Of a stretch of DNA of 64,000 bases, positions 15,793 through 25,460 are shown piece after piece (positions within the stretch are counted from its first letter, which is position 1; the number at the start of each line of letters is the position of its first letter). The stretch is from Mesoterricola sediminis. GTDB taxonomy: Bacteria > Acidobacteriota > Holophagae > Holophagales > Holophagaceae. A program made the translations under genes and the position numbers. The notes under the pieces are model-generated. The model searched no databases. It had not been told where the DNA came from and was given only the letters and a program-made list of their open reading frames with translations. The stretch is taken from positions 3,703,001 to 3,767,000 of the forward strand of contig NZ_AP027081.1 of NCBI RefSeq assembly GCF_030295425.1. Reading direction: 5' to 3'.

Positions 15793-18027
15793 ATGCTGAA
15801 ACCCGCGCTGATCCTCCTCGGCCTCGCCGGCGTCCTCGCCGCCCAGGGCACCCGGGCCGACTACGAACGGGCCGCCCGCATGAAGGCCCTCGTCACCGCC
15901 GAGCTGGGCCAGATGGCCCTCCGCCCCACCTGGCTGGAGGATGGCTCGGCCTTCTGGTACCGCAAGGGTCTCCCGGGCGGCGGCGCCGCCTGGATCCGGG
16001 TGGAGGCCCGGAGCGGCGCCCGGCGCCCCGCCTTCGACCACGCGGCCCTGGCCGCCGCCCTCGCCCGGGTCACGGGCCGGCCCGTGGACGCCGAGCGCCT
16101 GCCCCTCCAGGACCTGGCCTTCCTGGACGGCGGGAAGCGCCTCCGCTTCCGCACCGACGAAGGCTGGTGGAGCATCGATCCGCGCAAGGGCGCGGTGAGC
16201 CCCGTCCAGCCCCCCCCGGAGGCGCCCCCCGCGCCCCGCCCCGACGACGACCCGCCCCCGCGCCGCACCGCCGCGCCCGTGCGCAGTCCCGACGGCCTGA
16301 AGACGGCCCAGCTCCGGGATGCCAACATCGTCGTGCGGACCCTCGGGGGCAAGGAGCTCTTCCGCACCCAGGACGGGGACACCCAGAATCCCTACACGGG
16401 CGCCCTGGACTGGAGCCCCGACGGCCGCAGCCTCGTGGCCCAGCGCACCACCGTCGTCCCCGTCCGCAAAGTGACCTTCGTGGAATCGTCCCCCAAGGAC
16501 CAGCTCCAGCCCAAGGTGCACGTCCACGACTACGCCAAGCCCGGCGACCCGCTGCCCGTGGTGCGGCCGGTGCTCATCCGCCTCGAGGGCGGCGGCCGCG
16601 CGTTCCCCGCCGACGAGACCCTGGCCCCCACCCCCTACTTCGGCTACGGCGAGGACCTGGACATCCACTGGGCCAAGGACGGAAGCCGCTTCTTCTACGT
16701 GTACAACCAGCGCGGCCACCAGGTCCTGCGGGTCATCGCCGTGGACGCCGCCACCGGCGCCTCCTCCGCCGTCGTGGACGAGCGCAGCGCCACCTTCATC
16801 GACTACTCCGGCAAGCAGTTCCTGGACTTCCTAGACGACACCGGCGAACTGGTCTGGATGAGCGAGCGGGACGGCTGGAACCATCTCTACCTCGTGGACA
16901 GCCGCACCGGCCAGGTGAAGAACGCCATCACCCGCGGGCCCTGGGTGGTGCGCCGCGTCCTCCACGTGGACCGGGAGAAGCGCCAGATCCTCTTCCTCGC
17001 CGGGGGCCTCGTGCCCGGGCAGGATCCCTATCAGCTGCACCTGGCCCGGGTGGGCCTGGACGGCGCGGGCCTGACCGTCCTCACCCAGGGCGACGGCACC
17101 CACACCGTCACCCTGAGCCCTGACCGCCGCGCCTTCGTGGACGTGTGGTCCCGGGTCGACCAGGCCCCCGTGGCCGAGCTCCGGCGGACCTCCGACGGCG
17201 CGCGGATCGCGGAGGTGGAGCGCTGGAACCCGGATGCCCTCCTGAAGGCCGGCTGGCGCCTCCCCGAGCGGTTCGTGGCCAAGGGCCGGGACGGGCGCAC
17301 CGACATCCACGGCGTGATCTACCGCCCCAGCACCTACGACCCCGCCCGCCGCTACCCCGTCATCGAGTACATCTACGCCGGCCCCCACGGCGCCTTCGCC
17401 CCCAAGGCCTTCACCCACCAGCCCCTCCACGCGGACCTGACCGAGCTGGGCTTCATCCTCGTCTGCATCGACGGCATGGGCACCAACTGGCGGTCCAAGG
17501 CCTTCCACGACGTCTGCTGGCAGAACCTCGGCGACGCCGGCTTCCCGGACCGCATCCTCTGGATGAAGGCCGCCGCGGCCCACGACCCCGCCATGGACCT
17601 GGGCCGGGTCGGGATCTTCGGGGGCAGCGCCGGCGGCCAGGACGCCCTCCGGGGCCTCCTCGCCTTCGGCGATTTCTACAAGGCCGGGGTGGCCGACTGC
17701 GGGTGCCACGACAACCGCATGGACAAGGTCTGGTGGAACGAGCAGTGGATGGGCTGGCCCGTCGGCCCCGCCTACGCCGAGCAGAGCAACGTCACCAACG
17801 CCCACCGCCTCCGGGGGGACCTGCTCCTCCTCGTGGGCGAGACCGACACCAACGTGGACCCCGCCTCCACCCTCCAGGTGGTGAACGCCCTGGTGAAGGC
17901 CGACCGGGATTTCGAGATGCTCGTCGTCCCCGGCTCGGACCACGGCACCATGCGCATCCCCCACGTGGAGCGGCGCCTCAAGGACTTCTTCGTCCGCAGC
18001 CTCCTGGGCGTGAAGCCCAGGAGCTGA
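15793..18027 (+). CDS. Secreted S9 family peptidase (dipeptidyl-peptidase IV-like)
   Basis: 744 aa with a signal peptide ([19 protein letters not shown]). The N-terminal two thirds form a DPP IV-type beta propeller. The C-terminal alpha/beta hydrolase has the nucleophile in FGGSAGGQ (GxSxGG), the Asp in [11 protein letters not shown] and the His in VPGSDHGTM. It should release dipeptides, often Xaa-Pro, from peptides in the periplasm or outside. Gap of 16 bp from the GntR gene, same operon; together with the cytoplasmic Xaa-Pro peptidase this makes a two-compartment route for proline-containing peptides. Confidence 0.92.
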   Translation: MLKPALILLGLAGVLAAQGTRADYERAARMKALVTAELGQMALRPTWLEDGSAFWYRKGLPGGGAAWIRVEARSGARRPAFDHAALAAALARVTGRPVDAERLPLQDLAFLDGGKRLRFRTDEGWWSIDPRKGAVSPVQPPPEAPPAPRPDDDPPPRRTAAPVRSPDGLKTAQLRDANIVVRTLGGKELFRTQDGDTQNPYTGALDWSPDGRSLVAQRTTVVPVRKVTFVESSPKDQLQPKVHVHDYAKPGDPLPVVRPVLIRLEGGGRAFPADETLAPTPYFGYGEDLDIHWAKDGSRFFYVYNQRGHQVLRVIAVDAATGASSAVVDERSATFIDYSGKQFLDFLDDTGELVWMSERDGWNHLYLVDSRTGQVKNAITRGPWVVRRVLHVDREKRQILFLAGGLVPGQDPYQLHLARVGLDGAGLTVLTQGDGTHTVTLSPDRRAFVDVWSRVDQAPVAELRRTSDGARIAEVERWNPDALLKAGWRLPERFVAKGRDGRTDIHGVIYRPSTYDPARRYPVIEYIYAGPHGAFAPKAFTHQPLHADLTELGFILVCIDGMGTNWRSKAFHDVCWQNLGDAGFPDRILWMKAAAAHDPAMDLGRVGIFGGSAGGQDALRGLLAFGDFYKAGVADCGCHDNRMDKVWWNEQWMGWPVGPAYAEQSNVTNAHRLRGDLLLLVGETDTNVDPASTLQVVNALVKADRDFEMLVVPGSDHGTMRIPHVERRLKDFFVRSLLGVKPRS

Positions 18028-18045
18028 CGGAACGGCGGGGCCCCC

Positions 18046-18366
18046 TCAGGCGAGGGCCGGTCCCAGGAAGGTCTTCAGGCCGGCGAGGTTCCCTGGGTGG
18101 CCGGTACGGGCGGTGACCTTGCCATCCTTGAAGAGCACCAGCGCGGGGATGGACATGATCCCCAGGCCCGTGGCGGTGTCTGGGTTGGCGTCGATGTCCA
18201 TCTTGACGATCTGGACTTTGTCCCCGAGCTCCTCCGCCGCGGCCTCCAGGGTGGGCGTCAGGGCCTTGCAGGGGCCGCACCAGGGAGCCCAGAAGTCCAC
18301 CAGGACCCAGCCCTGGGCGGTGGCTTCCTGGAAGCCCTGGTCAGTGATTTCAGCAAGTCGGGACAT
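18046..18366 (-). CDS. trxA: Thioredoxin
   Basis: 106 aa from the ATG at 18366 with CGGAG upstream; an upstream extension in frame is non-coding antisense. The active site is W-C30-G-P-C33, with the cis-Pro in MSIPALVLF and the buried Asp in VDFWAPWC. Last gene of the six-gene minus-strand operon. Its start overlaps the end of the LysR gene by 17 bp. Confidence 0.96.
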   Translation of the reverse strand: MSRLAEITDQGFQEATAQGWVLVDFWAPWCGPCKALTPTLEAAAEELGDKVQIVKMDIDANPDTATGLGIMSIPALVLFKDGKVTARTGHPGNLAGLKTFLGPALA

Positions 18367-19294
18367 GGATGCTCCGGAGAGGGGGAAGGCCCGCCTGGGG
18401 CGGCGGGCTGAGGGCGTAGCGGACCTGCAGGAGGTCCAGAAAGACGCGGGCGGCGGGGCAGCACCGGGGATCCCGGCGGTGCGCCACCCGGATGTCGCGG
18501 GTGATGGGCTGGCCCGGCAGGGGCAGCGCCGTGAGGGAACCCTCGGCCAGTTCCCGCGCCAGGCAGAGCCGGGGCAGGATGGCGACGCCGGCGCCGCCGG
18601 CCACGAAGCGCTTGAGGGTCTCAAGGGAGGGCAGTTCCATGGCGTTCACGAGACCCGAGCCGGACTGGGTGAGCTGGAATTCCAGCCGCTGGCGGGTGGG
18701 GGTCCTGCGGGAGTGGGCCAGGATGGGCCAGCAGCGCAGGTGGGCCCAGGTCAGCGAGGGGAGCCGCTCCAGGGGGTGGCCCGCGGGCACGCAGATCACC
18801 AGCGGATCCGCGAAGAGGGAGCGGTGGGTCAGCTCTCCCGAGCACGGGGCGAAGGTCACGAACCCGAAATCGTAGTCCTGGTCAAGCAGGCCCTTGAGGA
18901 CATCCGAGGAGGCCCCCTGGACCACCTCCACCCGCACGCCCGGGGACCGGTTGTGGAAGGTCTCAAGGAGCGGCGGAAGAAGGTACGAGCAGAGCAGCTC
19001 GTTGGCGATGACGCGGAGCTGGCCCTGCCCTCCGCCCTCCAGGTCCCGTAGGTCGCGGGCGGCGTTCTCCCGGAGCTGGAGCATGTGCTTGGCCATGACG
19101 AGGACCCGCTTGCCGGCCTCGGTGGGCACCACCCGGTGGGAGTTGCGCCCCAGGAGGCGCGACCCGAACTCCGATTCCAGACGGCGCACGGCCATGCTCA
19201 CCGCGGGCTGGGACCGGTTCAGCTTCTGGGCGGCCCAGGTGAAGCGGCCCTCCTCGGCGAGGCATACCAGCACTTCCAGGTCGGCGAGGTTCAT
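18350..19294 (-). CDS. LysR-family transcriptional regulator
   Basis: 314 aa from the ATG at 19294 (GGAGG upstream). The N-terminal winged helix is MNLADLEVLVCLAEEGRFTW, then AAQKLNRSQPAVSMAVRRLE. The C-terminal periplasmic-binding-protein-type effector domain runs from about 90 to 295. Two Cys occur close together in RRDPRCCPAARVF, but the OxyR-type spaced redox pair is not obvious. Embedded between trxB and trxA, it probably controls the thioredoxin operon, perhaps in response to thiol status (inference). Confidence 0.92.
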   Translation of the reverse strand: MNLADLEVLVCLAEEGRFTWAAQKLNRSQPAVSMAVRRLESEFGSRLLGRNSHRVVPTEAGKRVLVMAKHMLQLRENAARDLRDLEGGGQGQLRVIANELLCSYLLPPLLETFHNRSPGVRVEVVQGASSDVLKGLLDQDYDFGFVTFAPCSGELTHRSLFADPLVICVPAGHPLERLPSLTWAHLRCWPILAHSRRTPTRQRLEFQLTQSGSGLVNAMELPSLETLKRFVAGGAGVAILPRLCLARELAEGSLTALPLPGQPITRDIRVAHRRDPRCCPAARVFLDLLQVRYALSPPPQAGLPPLRSIHVPTC

Positions 19295-19310
19295 GGCCGT
19301 CCTCCAGGCA

Positions 19311-20297
19311 TCAACGGCCGCCGGCGGCGGCCAGGGCCTCACGTTCGGCCAGCCAGCGCTCCGCCTCGATGGCCGCCATGCAGCCGCGGCCCGCAGCGGT
19401 GACCGCCTGGCGGTAGGTGGGATCCGCCACATCGCCGGCGGCGAACACGCCTTCGATGATAGTGCGGCAGGTTCCGGGCTCCACCTTCAGGTAGCCGCCC
19501 TCGTCCACGGGGAGCTGGCCGTTCAGGAAGCCCGTGTTGGGCTGGTGGCCAATCGCCACGAAAAGGCCCTGCACCGAGAGGCGGGAGATGGACTGGTCGC
19601 GGGTGTCCTCCAGGAGGAGCCCCTCGAGGCGTTCCTGCTCTCCGCCGGCGACGGCGGTCTTCCAGGTGTGCAGGTCCGCCACGCGCTTGTTCCAGTGGAT
19701 CGTGATCTTCTCGTGGGCCAGGGCCCGTTCCTGCATGGCCTTGGAGGCCCGGAAGGCGTCCCGGCGGTGCACCAGGTGCACCCGCGAGGCGAAGCGCGTC
19801 AGGTACAGCGCCTCCTCCAGGGCCGTGTCGCCCCCGCCCACCACGGCCACCTCCCGCCCGCGGAAGAAGAATCCGTCGCAGGTGGCGCAGGCCGAGACCC
19901 CGCCCCCGGTTCGGCTCAGGGACTCGTCCTTGCCCAGGCCCAGCCACTTGGCCGAGGCGCCCGTGGCGAGGATGACAGTCTCTGCGAGGATGCGGCCCTG
20001 GTCCGTCTCCACCGCGAAGGGACGGGCCGACAGGTCGGCCGAGGCCACGGTGGCCGTCAGGATCTCGGTCCCGAAGCGCTCCGCCTGGGCGCGCATGGTC
20101 GCCATCAGCTCGGGGCCGGCAATGCCGTCCCGGAAGCCGGGGAAGTTCTCGATGTCCGTGGTGATGGTGAGCTGGCCCCCGGGCTGGGGCCCCTCCAGCA
20201 GGAGGGGCTGCAGCCCCGCCCGGGAGGCGTAGATGGCGGCGGTATACCCGGCGGGGCCTCCGCCGATGATGAGGACGTTGCGGACCGGTTGGGACAT
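19311..20297 (-). CDS. trxB: Thioredoxin-disulfide reductase
   Basis: 328 aa, the usual low-Mr TrxB length. FAD-binding GGGPAGYTAAIYASRAGL, the redox pair in SACATCDGFF, the NADPH motif VVGGGDTALEEALYL and HRRDAFRASK, and the C-terminal FAD motif GVFAAGDVADPTYRQ are all present. Flavoenzyme that reduces TrxA with NADPH. It lies 13 bp downstream of dsbD and 16 bp upstream of lysR in the same operon. Confidence 0.97.
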   Translation of the reverse strand: MSQPVRNVLIIGGGPAGYTAAIYASRAGLQPLLLEGPQPGGQLTITTDIENFPGFRDGIAGPELMATMRAQAERFGTEILTATVASADLSARPFAVETDQGRILAETVILATGASAKWLGLGKDESLSRTGGGVSACATCDGFFFRGREVAVVGGGDTALEEALYLTRFASRVHLVHRRDAFRASKAMQERALAHEKITIHWNKRVADLHTWKTAVAGGEQERLEGLLLEDTRDQSISRLSVQGLFVAIGHQPNTGFLNGQLPVDEGGYLKVEPGTCRTIIEGVFAAGDVADPTYRQAVTAAGRGCMAAIEAERWLAEREALAAAGGR

Positions 20298-20310
20298 GGG
20301 GACCTCGGGT

Positions 20311-22077
20311 TCAGGAGCGGAGCCAGGCCAGCATCTCGGCCGGCTTGCGGAAGCCCAGGCTGCGCCGGATCTCCCGGCCCTCGGCGTCCATCAGGATCAC
20401 GGTGGGGAAACTGCGGATGGCGTAGGTCTTCGCCAGGTCGGGGCGCACCTTGTCGGCGTCCACCTTCACGGCCACGGCGTTGGCCTTGATCCAGGCCGTC
20501 ACCTCGGGATCCGGCCAGGTCTTCTCGTCCAGTTCCCGGCACTGGGCGCACCACACGGCCCAGGTGTCCAGGAGGACCACCTTGCGGGAGGCCTTGGCCT
20601 CGGCGAGGGCCTTCTCGAAATCGGTCCCCCAGGCGGAGGCCTCGGCCTTCCCGGCCTGCGCGGCGCCGCCGGCGGGCAGGAGCTGCACGTCCAGGCCCGT
20701 CTCCACGGCCTTCAGGGCGAGGACCGCGGCGAGCACCAGGAGGACGGCGGCCAGGGCCCTGCGCGCCTGGGCGGCCAGGCCCTCCGCGGCCTCGAAGACC
20801 CCGAACACCGCCGCACCAGCGAGGGCGGTCGCGGTCCACAGGGCGTAGTTGGCCCATCCGGGCACCACGAAGCGCACGTTCCAGGCGGCGAAGCCCAGGA
20901 CCACCAGGCCCATGACGTGCTTGAGGCGGGTCAGCCAGTCGCCGCTGCGGGGCAGGCCCGCGCTGAACGTGCCCACGGCCATGAAGAGGACGCCCATGCC
21001 CAGGGCGAAGACGAAGAGCTGCAGGCCGCCCAGGACCATGCTGCCCTTCTGGGCGATGCCCACCAGCACGGTGCCGATGATGGGGCCGACGCAGGGCGCG
21101 GCCAGGGGGCCCAGGACGAGGCCCATGAAGAAGGCGCCGGCGTAGCCCTTGCGGGGGCCGCCGCCCTGGAGGCGGTTCTGGAGACCCTGGGGCAGGCTGA
21201 TCTCGAAGGCGCCGAAGAGGGACAGGGCGAAGACCGCGAAGAGCGCGGACACGGGCACGAGGAAGGCGGCCTTCTGGGCGAAGGCCCCGAAGGTGGCGCC
21301 GCTCCGGGCCGCGACGACGCCCAGCACGGTGTAGGTGACGGCCATGCCCAGGACGAGGACGAAGGAGAGGGAGAAACCCTTCAGCTTCCCGCCGCCCTTG
21401 GCGCCGATGATGGCCATGGTGATGGGGATCATGGGGTAGACGCAGGGCGTGAGGGAGGCGCCGAGCCCCGCCAGGAAGACCACGAGGAGGCTCAGGAGGA
21501 AGCCTTTGTCCTCGGCGGCCGGCGCGGGGGGCTCGGCATGGGCGGGGGCCGCGGCGGGCGCGGCCCCGGGGGCAGGGGCGGCCTCGGCCGTCCCGGAGGC
21601 GGGTTCGGCCTGGGCGGTCCCGGCGGCGGCGTCAGCCATGGCCGGTACGGCCTCCGCCTTCCCCTGGGAGTCCGCGGCCCGGTTCAGGTCCGCAGCCTTG
21701 ATCTTCAGCTCCACCTCGGTGGGCGGGTAGCAGTTGCCGCCCTCGCCCTCCGTGCAGGCCTGGTACTGCACCAGGAGCTTCGCCGGGTCCTGGAGGCCCT
21801 CCCCGGCCACGGGGATCCGCACGGTGCCGTGGTAGATGTCGTCGCCGAGCTCGTCCTTCGCGTCGGCCCTGGGCAGGGCGGCCGGCTTGAGACGGCCGCG
21901 ACCGTCCAGACGCACCTCGGTGAAGGATTTCTTGATGTGGGTCCCCTGGGGGACGGTGATCACCACCTCGCCTTTCTTGAAGGCGACGTCGATCCGGGGA
22001 TCCGCGGCGGCGGCCGGGTTCGTCCCCGTCAACGCGAGCACCAGGGCCGCGAGGGATAGCAGTCTGGAAAGGAACAT
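20311..22077 (-). CDS. dsbD: Thiol:disulfide interchange protein DsbD
   Basis: 588 aa with a signal peptide. The periplasmic alpha domain (about 25-150) has the Cys pair in QACTEGEGGNCYPP. An Ala/Pro-rich linker (about 150-190) follows, then the eight-helix membrane domain with the two essential Cys in LTPCVYPMIP and AAPCVGPIIG, and a C-terminal thioredoxin-like gamma domain with WAVWCAQC. It carries electrons from cytoplasmic thioredoxin to periplasmic thiol proteins. Here it is directly co-transcribed with trxB and trxA, so the whole electron path is one transcription unit. Confidence 0.96.
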   Translation of the reverse strand: MFLSRLLSLAALVLALTGTNPAAAADPRIDVAFKKGEVVITVPQGTHIKKSFTEVRLDGRGRLKPAALPRADAKDELGDDIYHGTVRIPVAGEGLQDPAKLLVQYQACTEGEGGNCYPPTEVELKIKAADLNRAADSQGKAEAVPAMADAAAGTAQAEPASGTAEAAPAPGAAPAAAPAHAEPPAPAAEDKGFLLSLLVVFLAGLGASLTPCVYPMIPITMAIIGAKGGGKLKGFSLSFVLVLGMAVTYTVLGVVAARSGATFGAFAQKAAFLVPVSALFAVFALSLFGAFEISLPQGLQNRLQGGGPRKGYAGAFFMGLVLGPLAAPCVGPIIGTVLVGIAQKGSMVLGGLQLFVFALGMGVLFMAVGTFSAGLPRSGDWLTRLKHVMGLVVLGFAAWNVRFVVPGWANYALWTATALAGAAVFGVFEAAEGLAAQARRALAAVLLVLAAVLALKAVETGLDVQLLPAGGAAQAGKAEASAWGTDFEKALAEAKASRKVVLLDTWAVWCAQCRELDEKTWPDPEVTAWIKANAVAVKVDADKVRPDLAKTYAIRSFPTVILMDAEGREIRRSLGFRKPAEMLAWLRS

Positions 22078-22087
22078 GGGGCAGGCC

Positions 22088-23563
22088 TCAGGAAAGGGGT
22101 TTCAGGGTCAGGGGGTCGCGCAGGGGCAGGCGCACGACGGGCAGCGGGGCGACAGCCGCCAGGGGACCGGGGTGCTCGGGATCGCCGGCCAGGGCCTCGT
22201 CGGCCTTCCCCACCACGAGGAGGACGAGCTTCGCGGGGTCCAGGTAGGTCCTGGCCACCCGCTGCACGTCCGCGGCCGTCACGGCCCGGATCCGCTCGCG
22301 GTAGTCGGTCCACCCGTCCTCAGGCCAGCCCACCAGCCGCTCACCGGCGAAGAGGTTCACCACGTTGGCCTTCCGCCCCCACCGTGCGGGGAAGGCTTCC
22401 ACGATGGTGTTCTGGATGGAGCCCAGCTCCTCGGCGGGAACGGGCTCGCGCTTGATGCGGTCCAGTTCGCCCAGGAAGAGCCTCAGGGCGTAGGCCACGG
22501 ACTTGTTCTTGGTCTGGAAGCTTCCGCTCCAGTGGCCCCGCCAGTACGACCCCTCGCCGAACGCGCCGCCGATGCCGTAGGTGAGGCCCTCGTCGCTGCG
22601 GATCTTCTTCATCAGACGGCAGGTGAAGTCGCCGCTGGCCAGGATGCTGTTCAGCACGGTGGCGGCGGCCCAGTCCGGATCGGTGCGCCGCAGGCCGGGC
22701 AGGGCCCACTGGACGAGACTCTGGGGGACCGCCTTGTCGACGACGTAGATGCCGGGCTTCGCCAGCGCACCGGGAGCGGGCACGACGGGGCTCGGCTTCG
22801 CCGCGGGGCCGGCCTTGAGGCGGCCCAGGGTCGCGTCGAGGCGGGCCAGCATCGCCTTGCGCTGGAACTTGCCCGAAACCGAGACGACCAGATTGGCGGG
22901 GTGGAGGAGCCGGGCATGGAAGGCCGCCAGGTCCTCCCGGGTGAGGGCGGCGACGCTGGCCGCCGTGGGCTGGGCCGAGGTGAAGTGGCCCGCCCGGTAG
23001 AGCAGCCGGGGCAGCTCCACCGCCGCGATGGATTCCAGCTTGTCGCCGCGGGAGGCCAGGTTCTGGCGGATGGCCCGCTTCGCCTGGTCCAGCCGCTCCG
23101 GCGCGAAGGCCGGCTGGGTCAGCACCTGCATGAACAGGTCCAGGCCTTCGGTCAGGTCCTTCTCCAGGATATCCAGGGAGACCGAGCCGCTGGTGTCGCC
23201 CAGGCTGCTCTGGATGGAGGCGGCGAGGAATTCCAGGCGCTCGTCCAGGGCCGCGGCCGGGGTGCGAAGGGTGCCTCCGGCGCGCAGCTGGGCTCCGGCG
23301 AGGGCCGCGAGGCCCTCCTTGCCCGCGGGATCCAGGTACGCCCCCCCCTTGATGAAGACCCGGATCCGCACGAATGGAAGACCGTCGGGCTCCTCGGCGA
23401 TGTAGACCGGAATGCCGTTGGAGAGGTCGGCCTTGAAGGCGCCCGCCTTGGGGACGGAGAAGGCGAGGGGCTTGAACGCGATGGCCTCGGGCCGGGGCGG
23501 GATGGCCTGGGCCTGGAGGGCCAGGCCCGCGGCCAGGGAGAGGAGGATGGGGCGGATCATCAC
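22088..23563 (-). CDS. M16-family peptidase-like subunit lacking the zinc motif
   Basis: 491 aa with a signal peptide (MMIRPILLSLAAGLALQAQA). It has the M16 fold: DLSNGIPVYIAE start strand, two domain repeats and the R-x-Y type C-terminal region (GGAFGEGSYWRG). At the position of the HxxEH zinc site it reads GLAALAGAQL, so it has no metal site. It overlaps the active M16 gene by ATGA. This is the classic active/inactive pair of periplasmic M16 peptidases that work as a heterodimer. Confidence 0.92.
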   Translation of the reverse strand: MMIRPILLSLAAGLALQAQAIPPRPEAIAFKPLAFSVPKAGAFKADLSNGIPVYIAEEPDGLPFVRIRVFIKGGAYLDPAGKEGLAALAGAQLRAGGTLRTPAAALDERLEFLAASIQSSLGDTSGSVSLDILEKDLTEGLDLFMQVLTQPAFAPERLDQAKRAIRQNLASRGDKLESIAAVELPRLLYRAGHFTSAQPTAASVAALTREDLAAFHARLLHPANLVVSVSGKFQRKAMLARLDATLGRLKAGPAAKPSPVVPAPGALAKPGIYVVDKAVPQSLVQWALPGLRRTDPDWAAATVLNSILASGDFTCRLMKKIRSDEGLTYGIGGAFGEGSYWRGHWSGSFQTKNKSVAYALRLFLGELDRIKREPVPAEELGSIQNTIVEAFPARWGRKANVVNLFAGERLVGWPEDGWTDYRERIRAVTAADVQRVARTYLDPAKLVLLVVGKADEALAGDPEHPGPLAAVAPLPVVRLPLRDPLTLKPLS

Positions 23564-25080
23564 TTGGCCTCCTTCCGGCGGACCACCAGGGTGTTGCGGC
23601 CCTCAAGGGCGAAATAGGCGCGGGCCACGCGCTGCACGTCCTCACGGGTCACGGCCTGGAGCAGTCCCGGCTCTTCCAGGAAATCCCGGTAGGTCCCGGC
23701 GGATTCGGCCTCGGCCAGCTGGTCACGCAGGTCGGCATTGCTGTCCATGCGCCGGTACATGCTGGCGGCGATCTGGTTCTTCGCTTTCTGGAGTTCGTGG
23801 TCAGTGACGCCCTGCTCCTGGATGGCACGGACCTGCTCGAGGAGCAGTCCCTCCATCTCCTCGGGGGCCTTCCCCGGGACCGGGGCCGCGTAGAGGCGGA
23901 AGACGCCCCCGAACTTCATGCCGTCGAATCCGCTGCCGGCCAAGACCGCCACGCTCCGGTCCTGCACGAGGGCACGCTTGAGCCGGCCCGAGTCCCCGTT
24001 CAGGATGCCCGAAAGGATGTCCAGCGCCGCGGCGTCCCGGTGGACGGCGGGAACTGCCTTCTGGGCGATCAGCACGAAGGGCATGGACTCGACCGTGGCC
24101 ACCAGCCGCTGTTCGCCGCCCTGGGGCGGCTCGAGCACGGTGACCGGCGGCGGCGGCACGGGGTTCCCAGGGATCCGGCCGAAGTAGCGGGTGACGGTCG
24201 CCATCGCCTCGTCGGCTCTGAAGTCGCCCACCAGGATGAGCGTGATGTTGCCGGGCGCGTAGTACGTCGAGAAGAATGCGTCGGCCTGGTCCCGGGTGAG
24301 GCTGGAGATGTCGCTGGGCCAGCCGATCACGGGCCAGCTGTAGGGGCTGGCCTGCCACTGCATGGCCTGGAAGGTCTCCAGGGCCTTGCCCGTGGGGGTG
24401 GCCTCTACCCGCAAGCGGCGCTCCTCCAGGACCACGTCACGTTCGCTGTAGAACTCCCGGAACACCGGGTTCAGGAGCCGGTCGGACTCCAGCCACGCCC
24501 ACAGCTCCAGCTTGTTGGCGGGCAGGTCGATGTGGAAGAAGGTCCGGTCCATGGTGGTGTTGGCGTTGAGCCCGGTCCCCCCGGCCTGGCCGTACAGCTT
24601 CATGAGCTCGTCCTTGACGATGAGCTCCCGCTGGGCCTTCACCAGGGTGTCCAGCTCCGCCAGGGCGGCCTGGAGACGCGGCGTGCGCACCGCGGGGTCC
24701 CGCAGGTCCTGGATCTCGCCCCGGCGCAGGCGCTCCCGGAGGAGGGCCTGCTCCCCCCGGACGGTCTTCATCACCTCGTCCTGCTTCCGGTTCAGCTCGC
24801 CGTCGCGGACCGCGTCCCGGGTGCCGATGGTGCGGGTGCCCTTGAACATCATGTGCTCGAAGAGGTGGGCCACGCCCGTGATGCCAGGCCGTTCGTTGGC
24901 GCTTCCGGCCCGGGCCACCCAGCCACAGGCGATGGACGGCTCGTCGTGGCGCTCCACCAGCAGCACCTTGAACCCATTGGGCAGCGTGCGCTCGAGGACC
25001 TTCACCTCCTGGCCCGCGAGGGGGGCCAGGGCGCAAAGGAAGGCCAGGACGGCCCTGGCGGGTTGACATGTTCTGCCCAT
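23560..25080 (-). CDS. M16-family zinc metallopeptidase, active subunit
   Basis: 506 aa from the ATG at 25080 (CGGAG upstream), which gives a signal peptide ending near ALAPLAG. The zinc motif H72-L-F-E75-H76 is intact, with the downstream Glu expected in the about 75-residue insertion. The C-terminal half carries the usual substrate-cleft residues (GDFRADEAM, SGFDGMKFGGVFRLY). First gene of the six-gene operon; it starts the unit and is coupled by ATGA to the inactive partner. Probable role: clearing misfolded or signal peptides in the periplasm next to DsbD-driven disulfide repair (inference). Confidence 0.93.
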   Translation of the reverse strand: MGRTCQPARAVLAFLCALAPLAGQEVKVLERTLPNGFKVLLVERHDEPSIACGWVARAGSANERPGITGVAHLFEHMMFKGTRTIGTRDAVRDGELNRKQDEVMKTVRGEQALLRERLRRGEIQDLRDPAVRTPRLQAALAELDTLVKAQRELIVKDELMKLYGQAGGTGLNANTTMDRTFFHIDLPANKLELWAWLESDRLLNPVFREFYSERDVVLEERRLRVEATPTGKALETFQAMQWQASPYSWPVIGWPSDISSLTRDQADAFFSTYYAPGNITLILVGDFRADEAMATVTRYFGRIPGNPVPPPPVTVLEPPQGGEQRLVATVESMPFVLIAQKAVPAVHRDAAALDILSGILNGDSGRLKRALVQDRSVAVLAGSGFDGMKFGGVFRLYAAPVPGKAPEEMEGLLLEQVRAIQEQGVTDHELQKAKNQIAASMYRRMDSNADLRDQLAEAESAGTYRDFLEEPGLLQAVTREDVQRVARAYFALEGRNTLVVRRKEAK

Positions 25081-25358
25081 AGGCGCTCCGGGTTTTGAAT
25101 GAACGGGAAGGGGGGCCGCGACGTGCGGCCGTGCTCCAGGGTGCCTGGGCCTGCCCGCCAGCCAGTGATCCAGTCCTGAACAATCCCAGTAGTCCAGTTG
25201 CCATTTCACATTCAAAAGCTTCAACAAAAAGGCTTATCAAACTTCCGAGGTCCCATCGACCGCGGCCCGATGCCCGCGGGATCATCGATAAGCAACGTGA
25301 ATGCCTCCCCCCGCCCGCGCCGCTTGCGGCGCCCGCGGGGGGAGCCTATCTTCTCCCC
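25081..25358. promoter_or_regulatory. Divergent intergenic region between the M16 operon and proBA
   Basis: A 45-bp AT-rich stretch (about 25201-25245) stands out in this GC-rich genome and must hold the divergent promoters of both operons; I cannot fix the hexamers with confidence. Close to the proBA leader ORF there is a strong hairpin: CCCCCCGC (25307-25314) pairs with GCGGGGGG (25335-25342), and GCGCC with GGCGC further in, across a 2x2 internal loop. It may be part of the leader RNA rather than a terminator. Confidence 0.45.
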
Positions 25359-25436
25359 ATGACCTCCGCCGCCGTGCGCCCCGCCTCCCCGCGCCCTAGC
25401 CACCTGGGTGCCCCGGAGCGCGTGCCGTCCGCCTGA
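25359..25436 (+). CDS. Possible proBA leader peptide, 25 aa
   Basis: The ORF reads MTSAAVRPASPRPSHLGAPE and continues to RVPSA, then stops. It contains five Pro codons, three of them within six codons (RPASPRP), and one is the rare CCT. It lies directly before an intrinsic terminator that precedes proB. Proline content alone is not striking in a GC-rich genome, and the ribosome site (GGAG, 14 nt upstream) is weak. The call depends on the position in front of the attenuator-like terminator. Confidence 0.35.
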   Translation: MTSAAVRPASPRPSHLGAPERVPSA

Positions 25437-25460
25437 GCGAAGCCGCCCCCTTCCGCACCC

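Noticed and set aside
23560-25227. Start of the active M16 peptidase at 25227
   Set aside because: The extra 49 residues precede the signal peptide and run through the AT-rich promoter region; the ATG at 25080 has a ribosome site and a proper signal sequence.
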